A DNA stretch of 64,000 nt from Petrimonas sp. IBARAKI (GCA_002356435.2 AP018040.2:3162001-3226000); one strand, 5' to 3'. Positions 9,671-18,723 are shown, numbered from the stretch's first letter. The notes: generated from the sequence alone by a model not told the origin. A program made the numbers and translations.

Positions 9671-9729
9671 TAAAATAGACGGTTGAGTATCTTTTTCGGG
9701 GCAGTCATCTTTGTTGTACGCTACCTTTG
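9671..9729 (+). promoter_or_regulatory. Promoter with putative LytTR-type site upstream of the barrel gene
   Basis: A -7 element TACCTTTG lies at 9722-9729 with no TTG at the usual -33 distance. Upstream, 9671-9697 matches 12434-12460 at 19 of 27 positions, and both copies sit exactly 51 bases before an identical TACCTTTG. The core ACGGTTGAG (9679-9687) differs at one position from the LytTR half-site consensus. An activator-dependent promoter under the adjacent LytTR regulator is the inference. Confidence 0.5.
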
Positions 9730-9769
9730 CAAGCGAGATAGTTTATAAACAATTTAAAACAACAGAAAA

Positions 9770-10381
9770 ATGAAAAAAACAATTTTAGCATGCTTGTCAT
9801 TTCTAATGGCTGCAGGTTTATTGAATGTGAACGCTCAAACCTCCGTTTCTTATGGGGTAAAAGGCGAAATGAACATGTCTAATTTTCTTTTGAAGGATTT
9901 AGACGTTCAAAAAAGCACAATGAAAGTGGGGCCTAATTTGGGAGGCTTTATGAAAGTGGACTTGCATCCTAACTTTGCCATTCAGCCGGAAGTGATGTTT
10001 TTTTACAGGAATTCGAAAATGGAGACCGGTCCCGCTGAAGATACCTTCAAACAGTGGGGAATGCAAATCCCGGTATATGCTTTGGGACAGACTTCCACGG
10101 ACAACGGCAGGTTTTACGGAGGTGTAGGGCCATTCGTAAGCCTCGGGTTTGATGCCCGCTACAAAGATGCTGATGTGAATCTGTACGACGAGGTGGCCGG
10201 TAAAACTCCAATGAACCGCTGGGATGTTGGCCTGGGAGCAATATTGGGTTATGAATTGGACAATGGAATTCAGTTGAACGCCGGGTACCAATTCGGATTT
10301 TTGAACCAATTGGATGCATTGAAGGATGTAGCCAAAATGCGTACACAGGCCGTATGTGTAGGCGTGGGATATCGTTTCTAA
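9770..10381 (+). CDS. Outer-membrane beta-barrel protein (PorT/OmpW-like fold)
   Basis: 203 residues with a signal peptide ending near NAQ (residues 21-23). The mature part alternates hydrophobic and polar residues and ends in GVGYRF, the aromatic C-terminus of an outer-membrane barrel. It fits the outer-membrane beta-barrel families common in Bacteroidota; about eight strands can be sketched. No specific function can be given. It shares its upstream element with the efflux operon and precedes the two-component genes, so it may be a membrane-stress or efflux-linked porin. A perfect hairpin terminator follows the stop. Confidence 0.75.
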   Translation: MKKTILACLSFLMAAGLLNVNAQTSVSYGVKGEMNMSNFLLKDLDVQKSTMKVGPNLGGFMKVDLHPNFAIQPEVMFFYRNSKMETGPAEDTFKQWGMQIPVYALGQTSTDNGRFYGGVGPFVSLGFDARYKDADVNLYDEVAGKTPMNRWDVGLGAILGYELDNGIQLNAGYQFGFLNQLDALKDVAKMRTQAVCVGVGYRF

Positions 10382-10404
10382 ACTCCGCAAGAATCCATAC
10401 CGGT

Positions 10405-10449
10405 AAAAAATGGTGCGAAAATTTTTAAATTGCATACGCACCATTTTTT
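10405..10449 (+). terminator. Perfect 13-bp hairpin terminator
   Basis: AAAAAATGGTGCG (10405-10417) is exactly inverted as CGCACCATTTTTT (10437-10449), giving a 13-bp stem ending in a T-run on the + strand. It lies 24 bases after the barrel gene stop. An ATG at 10410 falls inside the stem, which argues against using it as the kinase start. Confidence 0.85.
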
Positions 10450-10460
10450 ACTTACATTTG
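10430..10460 (+). promoter_or_regulatory. Bacteroidota-type promoter of the histidine kinase gene
   Basis: TTG (10430-10432), a 20-base spacer and TACATTTG (10453-10460) match the phylum's consensus. The -33 box lies inside the loop and the spacer covers the right arm of the preceding terminator. The start codon chosen for the kinase is 22 bases downstream. Confidence 0.6.
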
Positions 10461-10481
10461 AAGTTACAAACAAGAAGACGT

Positions 10482-11606
10482 ATGAAACTTCGGAAAAGAC
10501 AACCTTTCTTCCTCAACTACAACAAGAAAACAGCGTTGACAGCTGCAATCGTTATCAGTTTTATCCTGGCATTCGTCATGCTTTCTTCGTCCATATATGC
10601 GATATCGTTAGACAAAACAATGGGGATTAAAGCCGCCGACTTGATTTCTGTCAAGTCGATCGCAACGCTCCTTTTCAACACACTTCTGCTCTATTTCCTT
10701 TTCCGGCTTCAATTTTGGGCGATAACACATTTTCCGGCCAGCCGGTACAAAATTTGGCTTATTCTGATAGGATTGCTTGTCATAATCGCTATTTTGAGTC
10801 CTTTTTTTTCCCGGATGCAGTGGTGGTGGTTTCGGGAGGAGGTATCGCCCAAAGCCTATTCCACCATCCATTATGTAAAAGATTTAACGGTGCTTATCAT
10901 ATCTTTTTTGTTCACGGCTCTGATTTACCTGATCAATGAAAATCAGAAGAACATGACTGAGAATCAGAACCTCGTTATTGAAAATCTGCAGAACCGGTAT
11001 AACGCCCTTAAAAACCAAACCGACCCCCATTTCCTCTTCAACTCACTGAACACGTTGAACGGGCTTATCGGGTATGACGATGAGCGTGCGCGCGAATATG
11101 TAGAACAACTGTCTGCCGTGTTCCGTTATACCATGCAAGACCGTTCCGTGATAAAAGTTTCGGAAGAGCTACAGTTTGTGGAATCCTATATTTACTTGAT
11201 GAAAATCCGTTACAACGACGGGTTGAATGTTCACATACAACACGCAGGACTTTACCAAGAGTGTTATATTCTCCCCTTCGGGTTACAGATATTGATAGAA
11301 AATGCAATAAAGCACAACGTGATAAGCCGAAAGGATCCGCTATGCATTCTTATTGAAGCAACGGAAAACAATACTTTACGTGTTGAGAATAATCGGCAAC
11401 CCAAACAAGGCGAAAAAAATACTACCGGTCTGGGATTGGCTAACCTCAACGAACGTTACCGGTTGATGTTCGGGAAGGAAATAGAAATATATTCCGACGA
11501 TAAAGTTTTCGCCGTGGAGATTCCCTTAATTAAAAACAGGGAGATCCCCGACTCGGTAAAACAGGAAATAAGGACTTATGATCGCACCAACAGTGCCGTG
11601 ATCTAA
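10482..11606 (+). CDS. LytS/YehU-family sensor histidine kinase
   Basis: 374 residues from this ATG; the frame is open from 10410, but that ATG is inside a terminator and upstream of the promoter. Four transmembrane segments lie at roughly 20-40, 58-80, 90-108 and 134-150. A short coiled linker leads to the His_kinase domain with the phosphoacceptor in NQTDPHFLFNSLN (His183), then a HATPase_c domain (PFGLQILIENAIKHN, GLGLANLNERY). This class has no periplasmic sensor domain, so it senses at or in the membrane. It lies 18 bases upstream of its LytTR response regulator. Confidence 0.9.
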   Translation: MKLRKRQPFFLNYNKKTALTAAIVISFILAFVMLSSSIYAISLDKTMGIKAADLISVKSIATLLFNTLLLYFLFRLQFWAITHFPASRYKIWLILIGLLVIIAILSPFFSRMQWWWFREEVSPKAYSTIHYVKDLTVLIISFLFTALIYLINENQKNMTENQNLVIENLQNRYNALKNQTDPHFLFNSLNTLNGLIGYDDERAREYVEQLSAVFRYTMQDRSVIKVSEELQFVESYIYLMKIRYNDGLNVHIQHAGLYQECYILPFGLQILIENAIKHNVISRKDPLCILIEATENNTLRVENNRQPKQGEKNTTGLGLANLNERYRLMFGKEIEIYSDDKVFAVEIPLIKNREIPDSVKQEIRTYDRTNSAVI

Positions 11607-11624
11607 CTCTGAACTTTTAATTCA

Positions 11625-12392
11625 ATGAAAGCTGTAATTGTAGAAGACGAATTTGTTGCTGCACGTAGCCTCGAGCGGCTTATCGCAGCATCGGGAAGAA
11701 ACATCGATATTGTTGCCGTGCTGCAAAGCGTTGAAGAAAGTGTAGAATGGTTCTCGCTGAATACACACCCCGATGTCGTATTTATGGACATTCATCTTGC
11801 CGACGGAGACTCTTTTGCAATTTTCGAAAAAACCGACGTCCGCTGTCCGGTTATCTTCACAACAGCTTACGATGAATATGCCCTGAAAGCATTCGAGGTA
11901 AACAGCATCGATTACCTGCTCAAGCCCATCACCCGGAAAAGCCTTGAAAAGGCGTTGGACAAGCTTGCCCACTTTTCTCCCAAAAGCAACAATACCGACA
12001 TTGTTTCTCAAATCGTACAATCCATTCGTGAAATAAAAAACCCTTACAAAAAAAATTTCCTTATTCCTTATAGAGACAAACTTATACCGCTTGCGGCAGA
12101 AGATATCGCGTTTGTGTATTCCGAATTCAAGATGGCGAAAATTGTATGTTTTAACCGCCAGTCTTATTCAATGGATATTTCCCTCGATGAATTTCTCCGC
12201 CAGTTGAATCCGTCACTTTTCTATCGGGCCAACCGTCAATACATTGTCTCGCACCGCGCCATCACCGACTTATCGTTGTGGTTTAACGGCAAGTTATCGG
12301 TAAACCTTTCGGTAGCAACACCCGAACGGATAATTGTAAGCCGCGCGCGAAGCAATGAATTTAAAGCCTGGTATATGGAGAATGCGGAATAA
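11625..12392 (+). CDS. LytTR-family response regulator
   Basis: 255 residues. The receiver domain (1-~120) has the acidic pair Glu7-Asp8, phosphoacceptor Asp55 in VVFMDIHL, Thr in FTTAYDEYA and Lys in YLLKPI. A linker leads to a C-terminal LytTR DNA-binding domain (~150-250) with IPYRDKLIPLAAEDIAFVYSE, FYRANRQYIVS and KLSVNLSV, typical of the ten-stranded fold. LytTR proteins bind paired direct repeats upstream of promoters. The genes on both sides carry a shared upstream element close to a LytTR half-site, so they are the likely targets. It forms one unit with the kinase gene. Confidence 0.92.
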   Translation: MKAVIVEDEFVAARSLERLIAASGRNIDIVAVLQSVEESVEWFSLNTHPDVVFMDIHLADGDSFAIFEKTDVRCPVIFTTAYDEYALKAFEVNSIDYLLKPITRKSLEKALDKLAHFSPKSNNTDIVSQIVQSIREIKNPYKKNFLIPYRDKLIPLAAEDIAFVYSEFKMAKIVCFNRQSYSMDISLDEFLRQLNPSLFYRANRQYIVSHRAITDLSLWFNGKLSVNLSVATPERIIVSRARSNEFKAWYMENAE

Positions 12393-12433
12393 AAAAGCTT
12401 CGCTTCGGTATCTTCTTACTACGTTTCATCCCC

Positions 12434-12492
12434 TAAAAAGTACACTTGGGTAATTTTTTCCCAAAAGGCCACGCAACAGAGCAATACCTTTG
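12434..12492 (+). promoter_or_regulatory. Promoter with putative LytTR-type site upstream of the RND operon
   Basis: The -7 element TACCTTTG is at 12485-12492. The 27-base element at 12434-12460 resembles 9671-9697 (19/27) and keeps the same distance to the -7 box. ACACTTGGG (12442-12450) is one mismatch from the LytTR half-site consensus. No TTG occurs at the -33 distance, as expected for an activator-dependent promoter. Confidence 0.5.
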
Positions 12493-12522
12493 TAGCCGGT
12501 TTTTGAATTAAATTACAAACAG

Positions 12523-14031
12523 ATGAAAAAAATGAATTCAGAAAAAATACTGCTTATCTGTTTCCTCACCGTTTTTTCACTCCTGGCCGTGCCAATCTCC
12601 GCACAACAAGTGCTGACGCTGGAAGAATGCCGGAAAATGGCACTGGAACAGAATAAGAAAATCCGTATGGCAAAGGAGGACGCTCAAATGGCATGCCTGA
12701 CAAAAAAAGCCGCAGCCACCAAATATCTTCCCAGCATCAGCCTTAACGGAGGATACTTACGAACCAACAAAACATTAAAACCCTTAGGGAACGATCTGTT
12801 CCTGCCTGTAGTGCCGTTCAACGCCATCGACCCGCAAACGGGAGAATTCAATCCGGCATCGTTGCAAGATCCGGCAACCGCATTAAATACACTGGTCATT
12901 AATCCGCAGACAGGCCAGCCCCTGCTCGATGCTTCGGGAAATCCGGTGTTTAAAAATTATGCCTTGCTGCCTTCCGACAAACTAGTGTTTGGCAATAAGA
13001 ACAGTTATTACACCCGACTGAGTGTGAACCAGCCGCTTTTTACAGGATTTAAGATTACCGAAGCCAACAAAATCGCCCAGCATGCGGAAAACATAGCAAA
13101 AGAAAATGTAGTCCTCACCCAGGCGGAAGTGCTCGTCAAAACTGATGAAGCCTATTGGCGCACGATATCGTTGCAGGAAAAGGTTAGACTGGCAAATTCG
13201 TACGAGATATTGCTTAACCAATTGGTGGCCGATCTGGAAAACATGTATACCGAAGGTATTATCACCCGTAACGATCTGCTCAAAGCACAAGTAAGTCAAA
13301 ACGAAGCCAAGCTCAAAGTCATGAAAGCCGAAAATGGATTGGCATTATCCAAAATGGCTTTGGCGCAGATTATCGGTACGGAAAACGAAGATATAACGCT
13401 GTCCGAAAAAGCAATCGATAAGGATTTATCCGTCGCTTACAGTACAATCACCTCCGAAAATCCAATCGATAAACGAGCCGAAATAATCATGCTCAAAGAA
13501 AAACTCGCCATCACGGAATCGGGAAAAAACATAGAACGCTCCAAATTCATGCCCGACATCCTGCTTACCGGAGGATACGGATGGATGAATCCTAATCCGT
13601 ATAACGGGTTAAAAAAAGAATTTGGTGGCGACTGGAGCATAGGGGTGGTCGTTTCGATGCCCATTTTCACCTGGGGAGAAAGGAAGCACAATCTGAATAC
13701 AGCCCATATAAAGAAGCGGAAGGTGCAACTCGAACTTGACGAAGCACGTGAAATGATAGATTTACAAATTCGTCAAAACCGGTACAAGTACAACGAATCC
13801 ATCAGAAAAGCAGAGCTTACGCAACTTTCGAAAGCGCAAGCCGAGGAAAACATGAAGATAGCCAAAGAAAACCTGCTGGAAGGCAGGACTCGTCTGACCG
13901 AACTGCTGGAAGCTCAAGTACAGTGGGAAAACGCATCGTCAGAATACATCGACGCATTGATAGAAATAAAAACAACACGGTCGGAACTTGAAAAGTCGAC
14001 CGGGGAAATTTACAAGTATGTCGGCAATTAG
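12523..14031 (+). CDS. TolC-family outer-membrane efflux channel of the RND system
   Basis: 502 residues with a signal peptide ending in ISAQQ (~28). The duplicated TolC domain begins at LTLEECRKMALEQNKKIRMAKE and ends in LLEAQVQWENASSEYIDALIEIKTTRSELEKSTG, with long heptad-rich helices between. An unusually long loop (~residues 75-165, rich in Pro/Gly/Asn) precedes the first barrel strand LSVNQPLF. It forms the outer duct of a tripartite pump with the next two genes. The adaptor gene starts 50 bases later. The upstream element suggests control by the neighbouring LytTR regulator. Confidence 0.9.
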   Translation: MKKMNSEKILLICFLTVFSLLAVPISAQQVLTLEECRKMALEQNKKIRMAKEDAQMACLTKKAAATKYLPSISLNGGYLRTNKTLKPLGNDLFLPVVPFNAIDPQTGEFNPASLQDPATALNTLVINPQTGQPLLDASGNPVFKNYALLPSDKLVFGNKNSYYTRLSVNQPLFTGFKITEANKIAQHAENIAKENVVLTQAEVLVKTDEAYWRTISLQEKVRLANSYEILLNQLVADLENMYTEGIITRNDLLKAQVSQNEAKLKVMKAENGLALSKMALAQIIGTENEDITLSEKAIDKDLSVAYSTITSENPIDKRAEIIMLKEKLAITESGKNIERSKFMPDILLTGGYGWMNPNPYNGLKKEFGGDWSIGVVVSMPIFTWGERKHNLNTAHIKKRKVQLELDEAREMIDLQIRQNRYKYNESIRKAELTQLSKAQAEENMKIAKENLLEGRTRLTELLEAQVQWENASSEYIDALIEIKTTRSELEKSTGEIYKYVGN

Positions 14032-14081
14032 GCAACAGATATCCGATAGAAAGAGTGAAAAAAACGATAAAAATATAGACT

Positions 14082-15137
14082 ATGCAAACCAAGAGAACTA
14101 TTCTGTATGCAACATGCTTCGCCATACTGCTGATGGGGGGATGCAGCAAAAAAACAGGTTCCAACAACGCGGAAATAGACGAAAAAAAAGCCGTTATGGC
14201 TACTGTAAAAGAAGTTGTGGAAATGGAATACACCCCTGTGTTGAACTTTACAGGAACGGCTGAAGCGAACAAGGAAGTAAATTTGGGGTCAGCCATTCCG
14301 GGACGCGTGGAGAGAATTAATTTTCCAAAAGGCAGTTTTGTGTCCAAAGGTGCCGTAATAGCCGAGATGTCCGATGAAATGCTCATTCAGGCACAAATAG
14401 AACTGGAAGCTATTCGTAAGGACTTCGAAAGGATCAGCCGTTTGAAAGAAAAGGGCAGTGTCAGCGTAATGGACTACGATCACATAAAAGCCAAGTTTGA
14501 AGCCTCCCAAACCAAAGTGGAGATGTTGAAGAAAAACACTTCGATTATCGCCCCTTTCGGCGGGGTATTGGTCGATATTATGGTGAATGAAGGCGAAAAT
14601 TATTCGTTTGTACCTTCAGTAAGCCCCGATTTGAAAGTAAAGAGCGGTATTGCAACACTTATGCAATTGAATCCTCTGAAAGTAAAAATTGAGATAAACG
14701 AAAAAGAGCTTAACGCCATCCGTAAAGGGCAGACTGTTGAGGTTATCTTCGATGCTTATCCCGGCGAAAGCGTTTCGGGCAAGATAGCCCATATATCCCC
14801 CATACTGTCGCCCCTTACGCGGACATCAACCGTGGAAGTGGTGATCCCCAACAACGGGAGCAAATTGAAACCGGGCATGTTTTGCCGCGCTTCCATCGAA
14901 ATGCCGGCAGCCAAAGGCATATTCGTCCCCATCAACGCGATACACCGCCAGCAAGGCACAGGCGAAGATTTCGTATATGTTGTGAATACAGACAACACGG
15001 TTACCAGAACCCAAGTTACGCGGGGCGAATCGCAAAATGAACTTATCCGCATTCCTGAACTCGACAAGAGCGCAGTTGTTGTCATCGATGGAAAAAACAA
15101 ACTGGAAGACGGAGCCAAAATAGAAATAGTGAAATAA
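14082..15137 (+). CDS. RND periplasmic adaptor (membrane-fusion lipoprotein)
   Basis: 351 residues with lipobox LMGGC (Cys21), so it is anchored in a membrane facing the periplasm. The order is the usual one: beta-barrel/lipoyl half (GSAIPGRVERINFPKGSFVSKGAVIAEM, ~70-97), a short helical hairpin (~100-145), the second lipoyl half (IIAPFGGVLVDIMVNEGE), a beta-barrel domain and a C-terminal membrane-proximal domain. It links the RND pump to the TolC channel. The hairpin is short, as in adaptors of hydrophobic-compound or metal pumps. The 13-base gap to the permease gene indicates one operon. Confidence 0.9.
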   Translation: MQTKRTILYATCFAILLMGGCSKKTGSNNAEIDEKKAVMATVKEVVEMEYTPVLNFTGTAEANKEVNLGSAIPGRVERINFPKGSFVSKGAVIAEMSDEMLIQAQIELEAIRKDFERISRLKEKGSVSVMDYDHIKAKFEASQTKVEMLKKNTSIIAPFGGVLVDIMVNEGENYSFVPSVSPDLKVKSGIATLMQLNPLKVKIEINEKELNAIRKGQTVEVIFDAYPGESVSGKIAHISPILSPLTRTSTVEVVIPNNGSKLKPGMFCRASIEMPAAKGIFVPINAIHRQQGTGEDFVYVVNTDNTVTRTQVTRGESQNELIRIPELDKSAVVVIDGKNKLEDGAKIEIVK

Positions 15138-15150
15138 AACAGCAACAACA

Positions 15151-18100
15151 ATGAAATTACCTGAAATAGGCGTAAAAAGGCCAGTGGCTACGGTGATGCT
15201 CTTTGTAGCCATCATTATGCTAGGGCTGGTATCGCTGAAAATGCTTCCTTTAGATATCATGCCCGAAATGGAGTTCCCCTCCATCACCATAATCACCATT
15301 TATCCGGGTGCCTCGGCAAACGAAGTGGAAGAACAGGTCACCAAACCGTTGGAAACGATATTATCGGCAGCCGAACATCTCAGCGAAATAAAATCGACAT
15401 CTAAGGAGAATGTGTCGTTCATCCAACTCAGCTACAGTTGGGGCAGTGATGTAACTTCCGCAGCAAACAATGCCCGCGACCTCATCGAGTTGACGAAAAC
15501 AAAATTGCCGCAAGCAGCACATCAACCCATCATTTACAAAATAAACTCCTCAATGATGCCCGTGCTCGCCTACGCCGTAAATGCAGGTGTTAATTACAAC
15601 GGCATTGAAAATATTGTGGAAGAAGACATTGCCACAGTACTTCGTAAAGTGGATGGTGTCGGGACCGTGGTATATCTCGGACAACCCGAACGTGAAATAA
15701 AAGTGAGTGTGAATCCACAACGGTTATCGGCTTACGGTTTGTCGGCTACTCAGATCTCTACCATGCTCAAGGCAGATAACATCAGTGTGCCGGCCGGAAA
15801 TATCAACATGGGCGTTTACGATTTCTCGGTACGTGTGCCGGGAAAATTCGAAACGGTCGAAGAGATCGGGAACACCGTACTGAAAGCATTCAACGGACAG
15901 GTAATCCGGCTGAAAGATGTGGCAAAAGTTGAAGACACCTTCATGGAAAAAGAGGCTTTTGCCCGCAACCGTACCGGTGAAGGCGTAGCATTGATGATAC
16001 AGAAACAGTCCGGAAGCAACACGGTAGCCGTGGTGAATGCCGTAAGGGCCAAAATGGCAGAAATACAGAAAACGCTGCCATCCGATATTCAGGTACATGA
16101 AATAATCAGCACCGACGAAGTAGTTACCCAATCGGTCAATAACCTCACTTCTTCGATCTGGTATGCCCTGGTATTTGTCACATTGGTGGTATTGATGTTC
16201 CTGCGCGAATGGAAGTCGAGTCTGATAATTTTCATAACCATGCCTGTGTCGCTTATCAGTGCCTTTATCGCTATGTATGCCATGGGATACACCATTAATA
16301 TCTTTTCGTTGATGGCGTTGGTAATTGCTATCGGTATGGTGGTGGACAATGCCATTGTGGTGTTGGAAAACATTACCCAACACATAGAAAAAGGTTCAAA
16401 GCCCAAACAGGCAGCCATTTTTGGTGCCCTGGAAATGGGAATGGCTATCGCCGCCTCTACCGCCACAACATTAGTAGTTTTCCTACCCATGCTTTTTATG
16501 GGTGGAATTGTGGGCATCATGTTCAAACAGTTGGCCATACTCACTTCGGTTTGTTTGATTGTTTCGTTGTTTACCGCTCTGACACTCACCCCGATGCTTT
16601 CTTCAAAATTGCTGAAGGAAGCACCCCGCAACGGTAAAAAACAACATCGTTCCAAATTTTATGCGGCCAGCGAAAAGGTATTCACTAAAATTGAAAACGG
16701 GTACAAGCTGTTGTTGGGCTGGGTTGTTTTCCACAAAAGCCTGACCATAGTCATTGCCTTTGCCGTCTTTGTTCTTACGATGATCGTCGGGAAAAACATA
16801 GGCACCGATTATATTCCCGACTTCGATGCCGGAACGGTCTCTGTTGTCTTTGAAACCGAAGTAGGAACCAGCGCCCGGCAAACCGACAGCATCAGTCAGC
16901 AAATCTTGCAAATCATGCTCGAAGATATCCCCGAAATAGCCAATGAAGCTGCTGTTTCCATTGCCGGGCAAACAAAAACGGGCGCCCTGACCACCGTAGG
17001 ATTTAAAGAAGGGAAAAACGTAGGTACGGTACTTTGCCACCTTACCCCACCCGATAAGCGGGACCGCACGGCAGCCGAAATAGCCGGAGCCATCAGAGAC
17101 AGGGTGGAAAGCATTCCTCAAATTGAAAAATGCCGCGTGCAGGGCGGTAGTGCATTGGCTGCTGCGGTTACGGGAAACAAACGCCCCATCGAGATTATTG
17201 TTTCGGGAAACGATTTTAACCAATTGAACGCCGTAGCATCGGACCTTCAGGAAAAGATGCAAGCCGAAAAAGCATTTACCGATGTGGCAACCACCGTTGA
17301 TCCGGGGAAACTGGAAGTGCAGGTAATCGTAGACAAGGAAAAAGCATCGCAAATGGCCCTCAACACCGCTATGGTAGGCATGCAGGTAAGGCAAAACCTT
17401 TACGGAGCCGAATCGGGTGATTTCAGCGAAGACGGGAACGACTACGGTATCGTAGTGCAATATGCACCGGAACATCGGAATGAAGTGAACAAACTGAAAG
17501 AGATGCAGGTCTCCAACCTGTTGGGACAACAAATTCCGCTGTCCGCCATAGCCGACATAGTGGAAAGCCTGGGGCCGTTGGAAATACAGCGTCAATCGCA
17601 GCAACGATATGTTAAAACCACTGCCGACCTTAACGGAGTCTCGCTGGGTGAAGCTACCAAGACTGCACAAGAGATCATCGACAATACGGAAATTCCCGAT
17701 GGTATATCGGTTGAAATCGGAGGACAGGTAAACGACCAGAAATCATCGTTCAGCTCGCTCTTTTTGATTTTTTTCCTCGGCATTGCATTGGTTTATATGG
17801 TTATGGCAGCCCAATTCGAGTCGATGAAAGACCCTTTCATCATTCTGTTTGCCATTCCGTTTACATTGGTGGGAGTCATTCTGGCGTTCTTCGTAACGGG
17901 AATAACCCTGAGCGTTACCACGTTTATCGGGCTGATCATGCTTGTAGGTATTGTGGTGAACAACGGTATCGTTCTCGTGGACTACACCAACATGTTGCGA
18001 AAGCGTAATTATCCGCTCCGCGATGCCGTAATGGAAGCCGGACGTTCACGGTTGCGCCCCGTATTGATGACTTCACTGACAACCATCCTAGGCATGTTGC

Positions 18101-18309
18101 CTATGGCCGTAAGCAACGGCATGGGACGTGAAATGTATGCTCCCCTCGGAATCACCATCATAGGAGGATTGTTAGTATCCACCTTGGTTACGTTACTGCT
18201 GGTTCCGGCCATGTATACCTCGCTTTATCACCGCACACTGGCCAAAGACCGCACTACGGCAAGATTAAAAAAACAACACCAAGCGGAAAATAAAAAAAGC
18301 CTGGAATAA
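15151..18309 (+). CDS. RND efflux permease (AcrB/MdtB-like)
   Basis: 1052 residues, the full HAE-1 length. Twelve transmembrane helices are arranged as 1+5 and 1+5, with two large periplasmic domains. The start LPEIGVKRPVATVMLFVAIIMLG..LPLDIMPEMEFPSI is characteristic. The proton-relay acidic residue is in TM4 (GMVVDNAIVVLENI, ~residue 400) and the TM10-11 region has VGIVVNNGIVLVDYTN. The second half lacks the heavy-metal motif of CusA, so drugs, bile acids or fatty acids are likelier substrates. This is an inner-membrane antiporter working with the two preceding gene products. Confidence 0.93.
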   Translation: MKLPEIGVKRPVATVMLFVAIIMLGLVSLKMLPLDIMPEMEFPSITIITIYPGASANEVEEQVTKPLETILSAAEHLSEIKSTSKENVSFIQLSYSWGSDVTSAANNARDLIELTKTKLPQAAHQPIIYKINSSMMPVLAYAVNAGVNYNGIENIVEEDIATVLRKVDGVGTVVYLGQPEREIKVSVNPQRLSAYGLSATQISTMLKADNISVPAGNINMGVYDFSVRVPGKFETVEEIGNTVLKAFNGQVIRLKDVAKVEDTFMEKEAFARNRTGEGVALMIQKQSGSNTVAVVNAVRAKMAEIQKTLPSDIQVHEIISTDEVVTQSVNNLTSSIWYALVFVTLVVLMFLREWKSSLIIFITMPVSLISAFIAMYAMGYTINIFSLMALVIAIGMVVDNAIVVLENITQHIEKGSKPKQAAIFGALEMGMAIAASTATTLVVFLPMLFMGGIVGIMFKQLAILTSVCLIVSLFTALTLTPMLSSKLLKEAPRNGKKQHRSKFYAASEKVFTKIENGYKLLLGWVVFHKSLTIVIAFAVFVLTMIVGKNIGTDYIPDFDAGTVSVVFETEVGTSARQTDSISQQILQIMLEDIPEIANEAAVSIAGQTKTGALTTVGFKEGKNVGTVLCHLTPPDKRDRTAAEIAGAIRDRVESIPQIEKCRVQGGSALAAAVTGNKRPIEIIVSGNDFNQLNAVASDLQEKMQAEKAFTDVATTVDPGKLEVQVIVDKEKASQMALNTAMVGMQVRQNLYGAESGDFSEDGNDYGIVVQYAPEHRNEVNKLKEMQVSNLLGQQIPLSAIADIVESLGPLEIQRQSQQRYVKTTADLNGVSLGEATKTAQEIIDNTEIPDGISVEIGGQVNDQKSSFSSLFLIFFLGIALVYMVMAAQFESMKDPFIILFAIPFTLVGVILAFFVTGITLSVTTFIGLIMLVGIVVNNGIVLVDYTNMLRKRNYPLRDAVMEAGRSRLRPVLMTSLTTILGMLPMAVSNGMGREMYAPLGITIIGGLLVSTLVTLLLVPAMYTSLYHRTLAKDRTTARLKKQHQAENKKSLE

Positions 18310-18374
18310 ACGGGGAAAGGCGAAAGCCCGATTAGAAAAGAACATGTTTAACAAAAAACAAAAACAACATCAAA

Positions 18375-18692
18375 ATGAAATTCATATACATTACATGCAA
18401 CGTAAGTATGCTAGAGACTGTCACCAGTTTGCTTGATGAAGAAGAGATTACTGATTACCAGGTAATGGAACAGGTAACGGCAAAAAGCAACTACAGCCTG
18501 CCACGTTTAAACACGGCAGTTTGGCCCGGGTACAATTCCTCTGTATTTATACAGGAAAGCGATAAAAACAAAGTGTCCTCATTGATCGAAACAATAAACA
18601 GGATGAACCGGTCCGCATTCAATAACGGCGAGCGAATAGCCTTGTTTTCCTGGGATATACTGGCCTGTACGGAATCAGAAAACGGAAAGTAG
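18375..18692 (+). CDS. Small PII-like transporter-associated protein (PG0541 family)
   Basis: 105 residues, no signal peptide. The pattern MKFIYITCNVSMLETVTSLLDEEEITDYQVMEQV followed by VFIQESDKNKVSSLIETINRMN reads as the beta-alpha-beta, beta-alpha-beta ferredoxin-like fold of PII-type proteins. From memory it matches the PG0541 family found beside RND pumps in Bacteroidota. It starts 65 bases after the permease and is last in the operon. By analogy with PII proteins it may bind a small ligand in the cytoplasm and gate or report on the pump; no ligand can be read from the sequence. Confidence 0.7.
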   Translation: MKFIYITCNVSMLETVTSLLDEEEITDYQVMEQVTAKSNYSLPRLNTAVWPGYNSSVFIQESDKNKVSSLIETINRMNRSAFNNGERIALFSWDILACTESENGK

Positions 18693-18696
18693 TTCT

Positions 18697-18723
18697 GGAC
18701 ATCCTTATGTCCGCCCTTTTTTT
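18697..18723 (+). terminator. Terminator of the RND operon, overlapping the end of acs
   Basis: GGACAT (18697-18702) and ATGTCC (18707-18712) form a stem with a 4-base loop. A GCCC spacer and seven T residues (18717-18723) follow. The convergent acs gene ends within this hairpin (stop 18705-18707). Confidence 0.6.

Noticed and set aside
10410-10481. Upstream ATG at 10410 as start of the histidine kinase
   Set aside because: It sits inside a perfect terminator stem and upstream of the kinase promoter; the added 24 residues match no part of the family.
16603-17670. Long - strand open frame (355 codons) inside the RND permease gene
   Set aside because: Antisense shadow of a well-supported permease; no start context, domain or promoter of its own.
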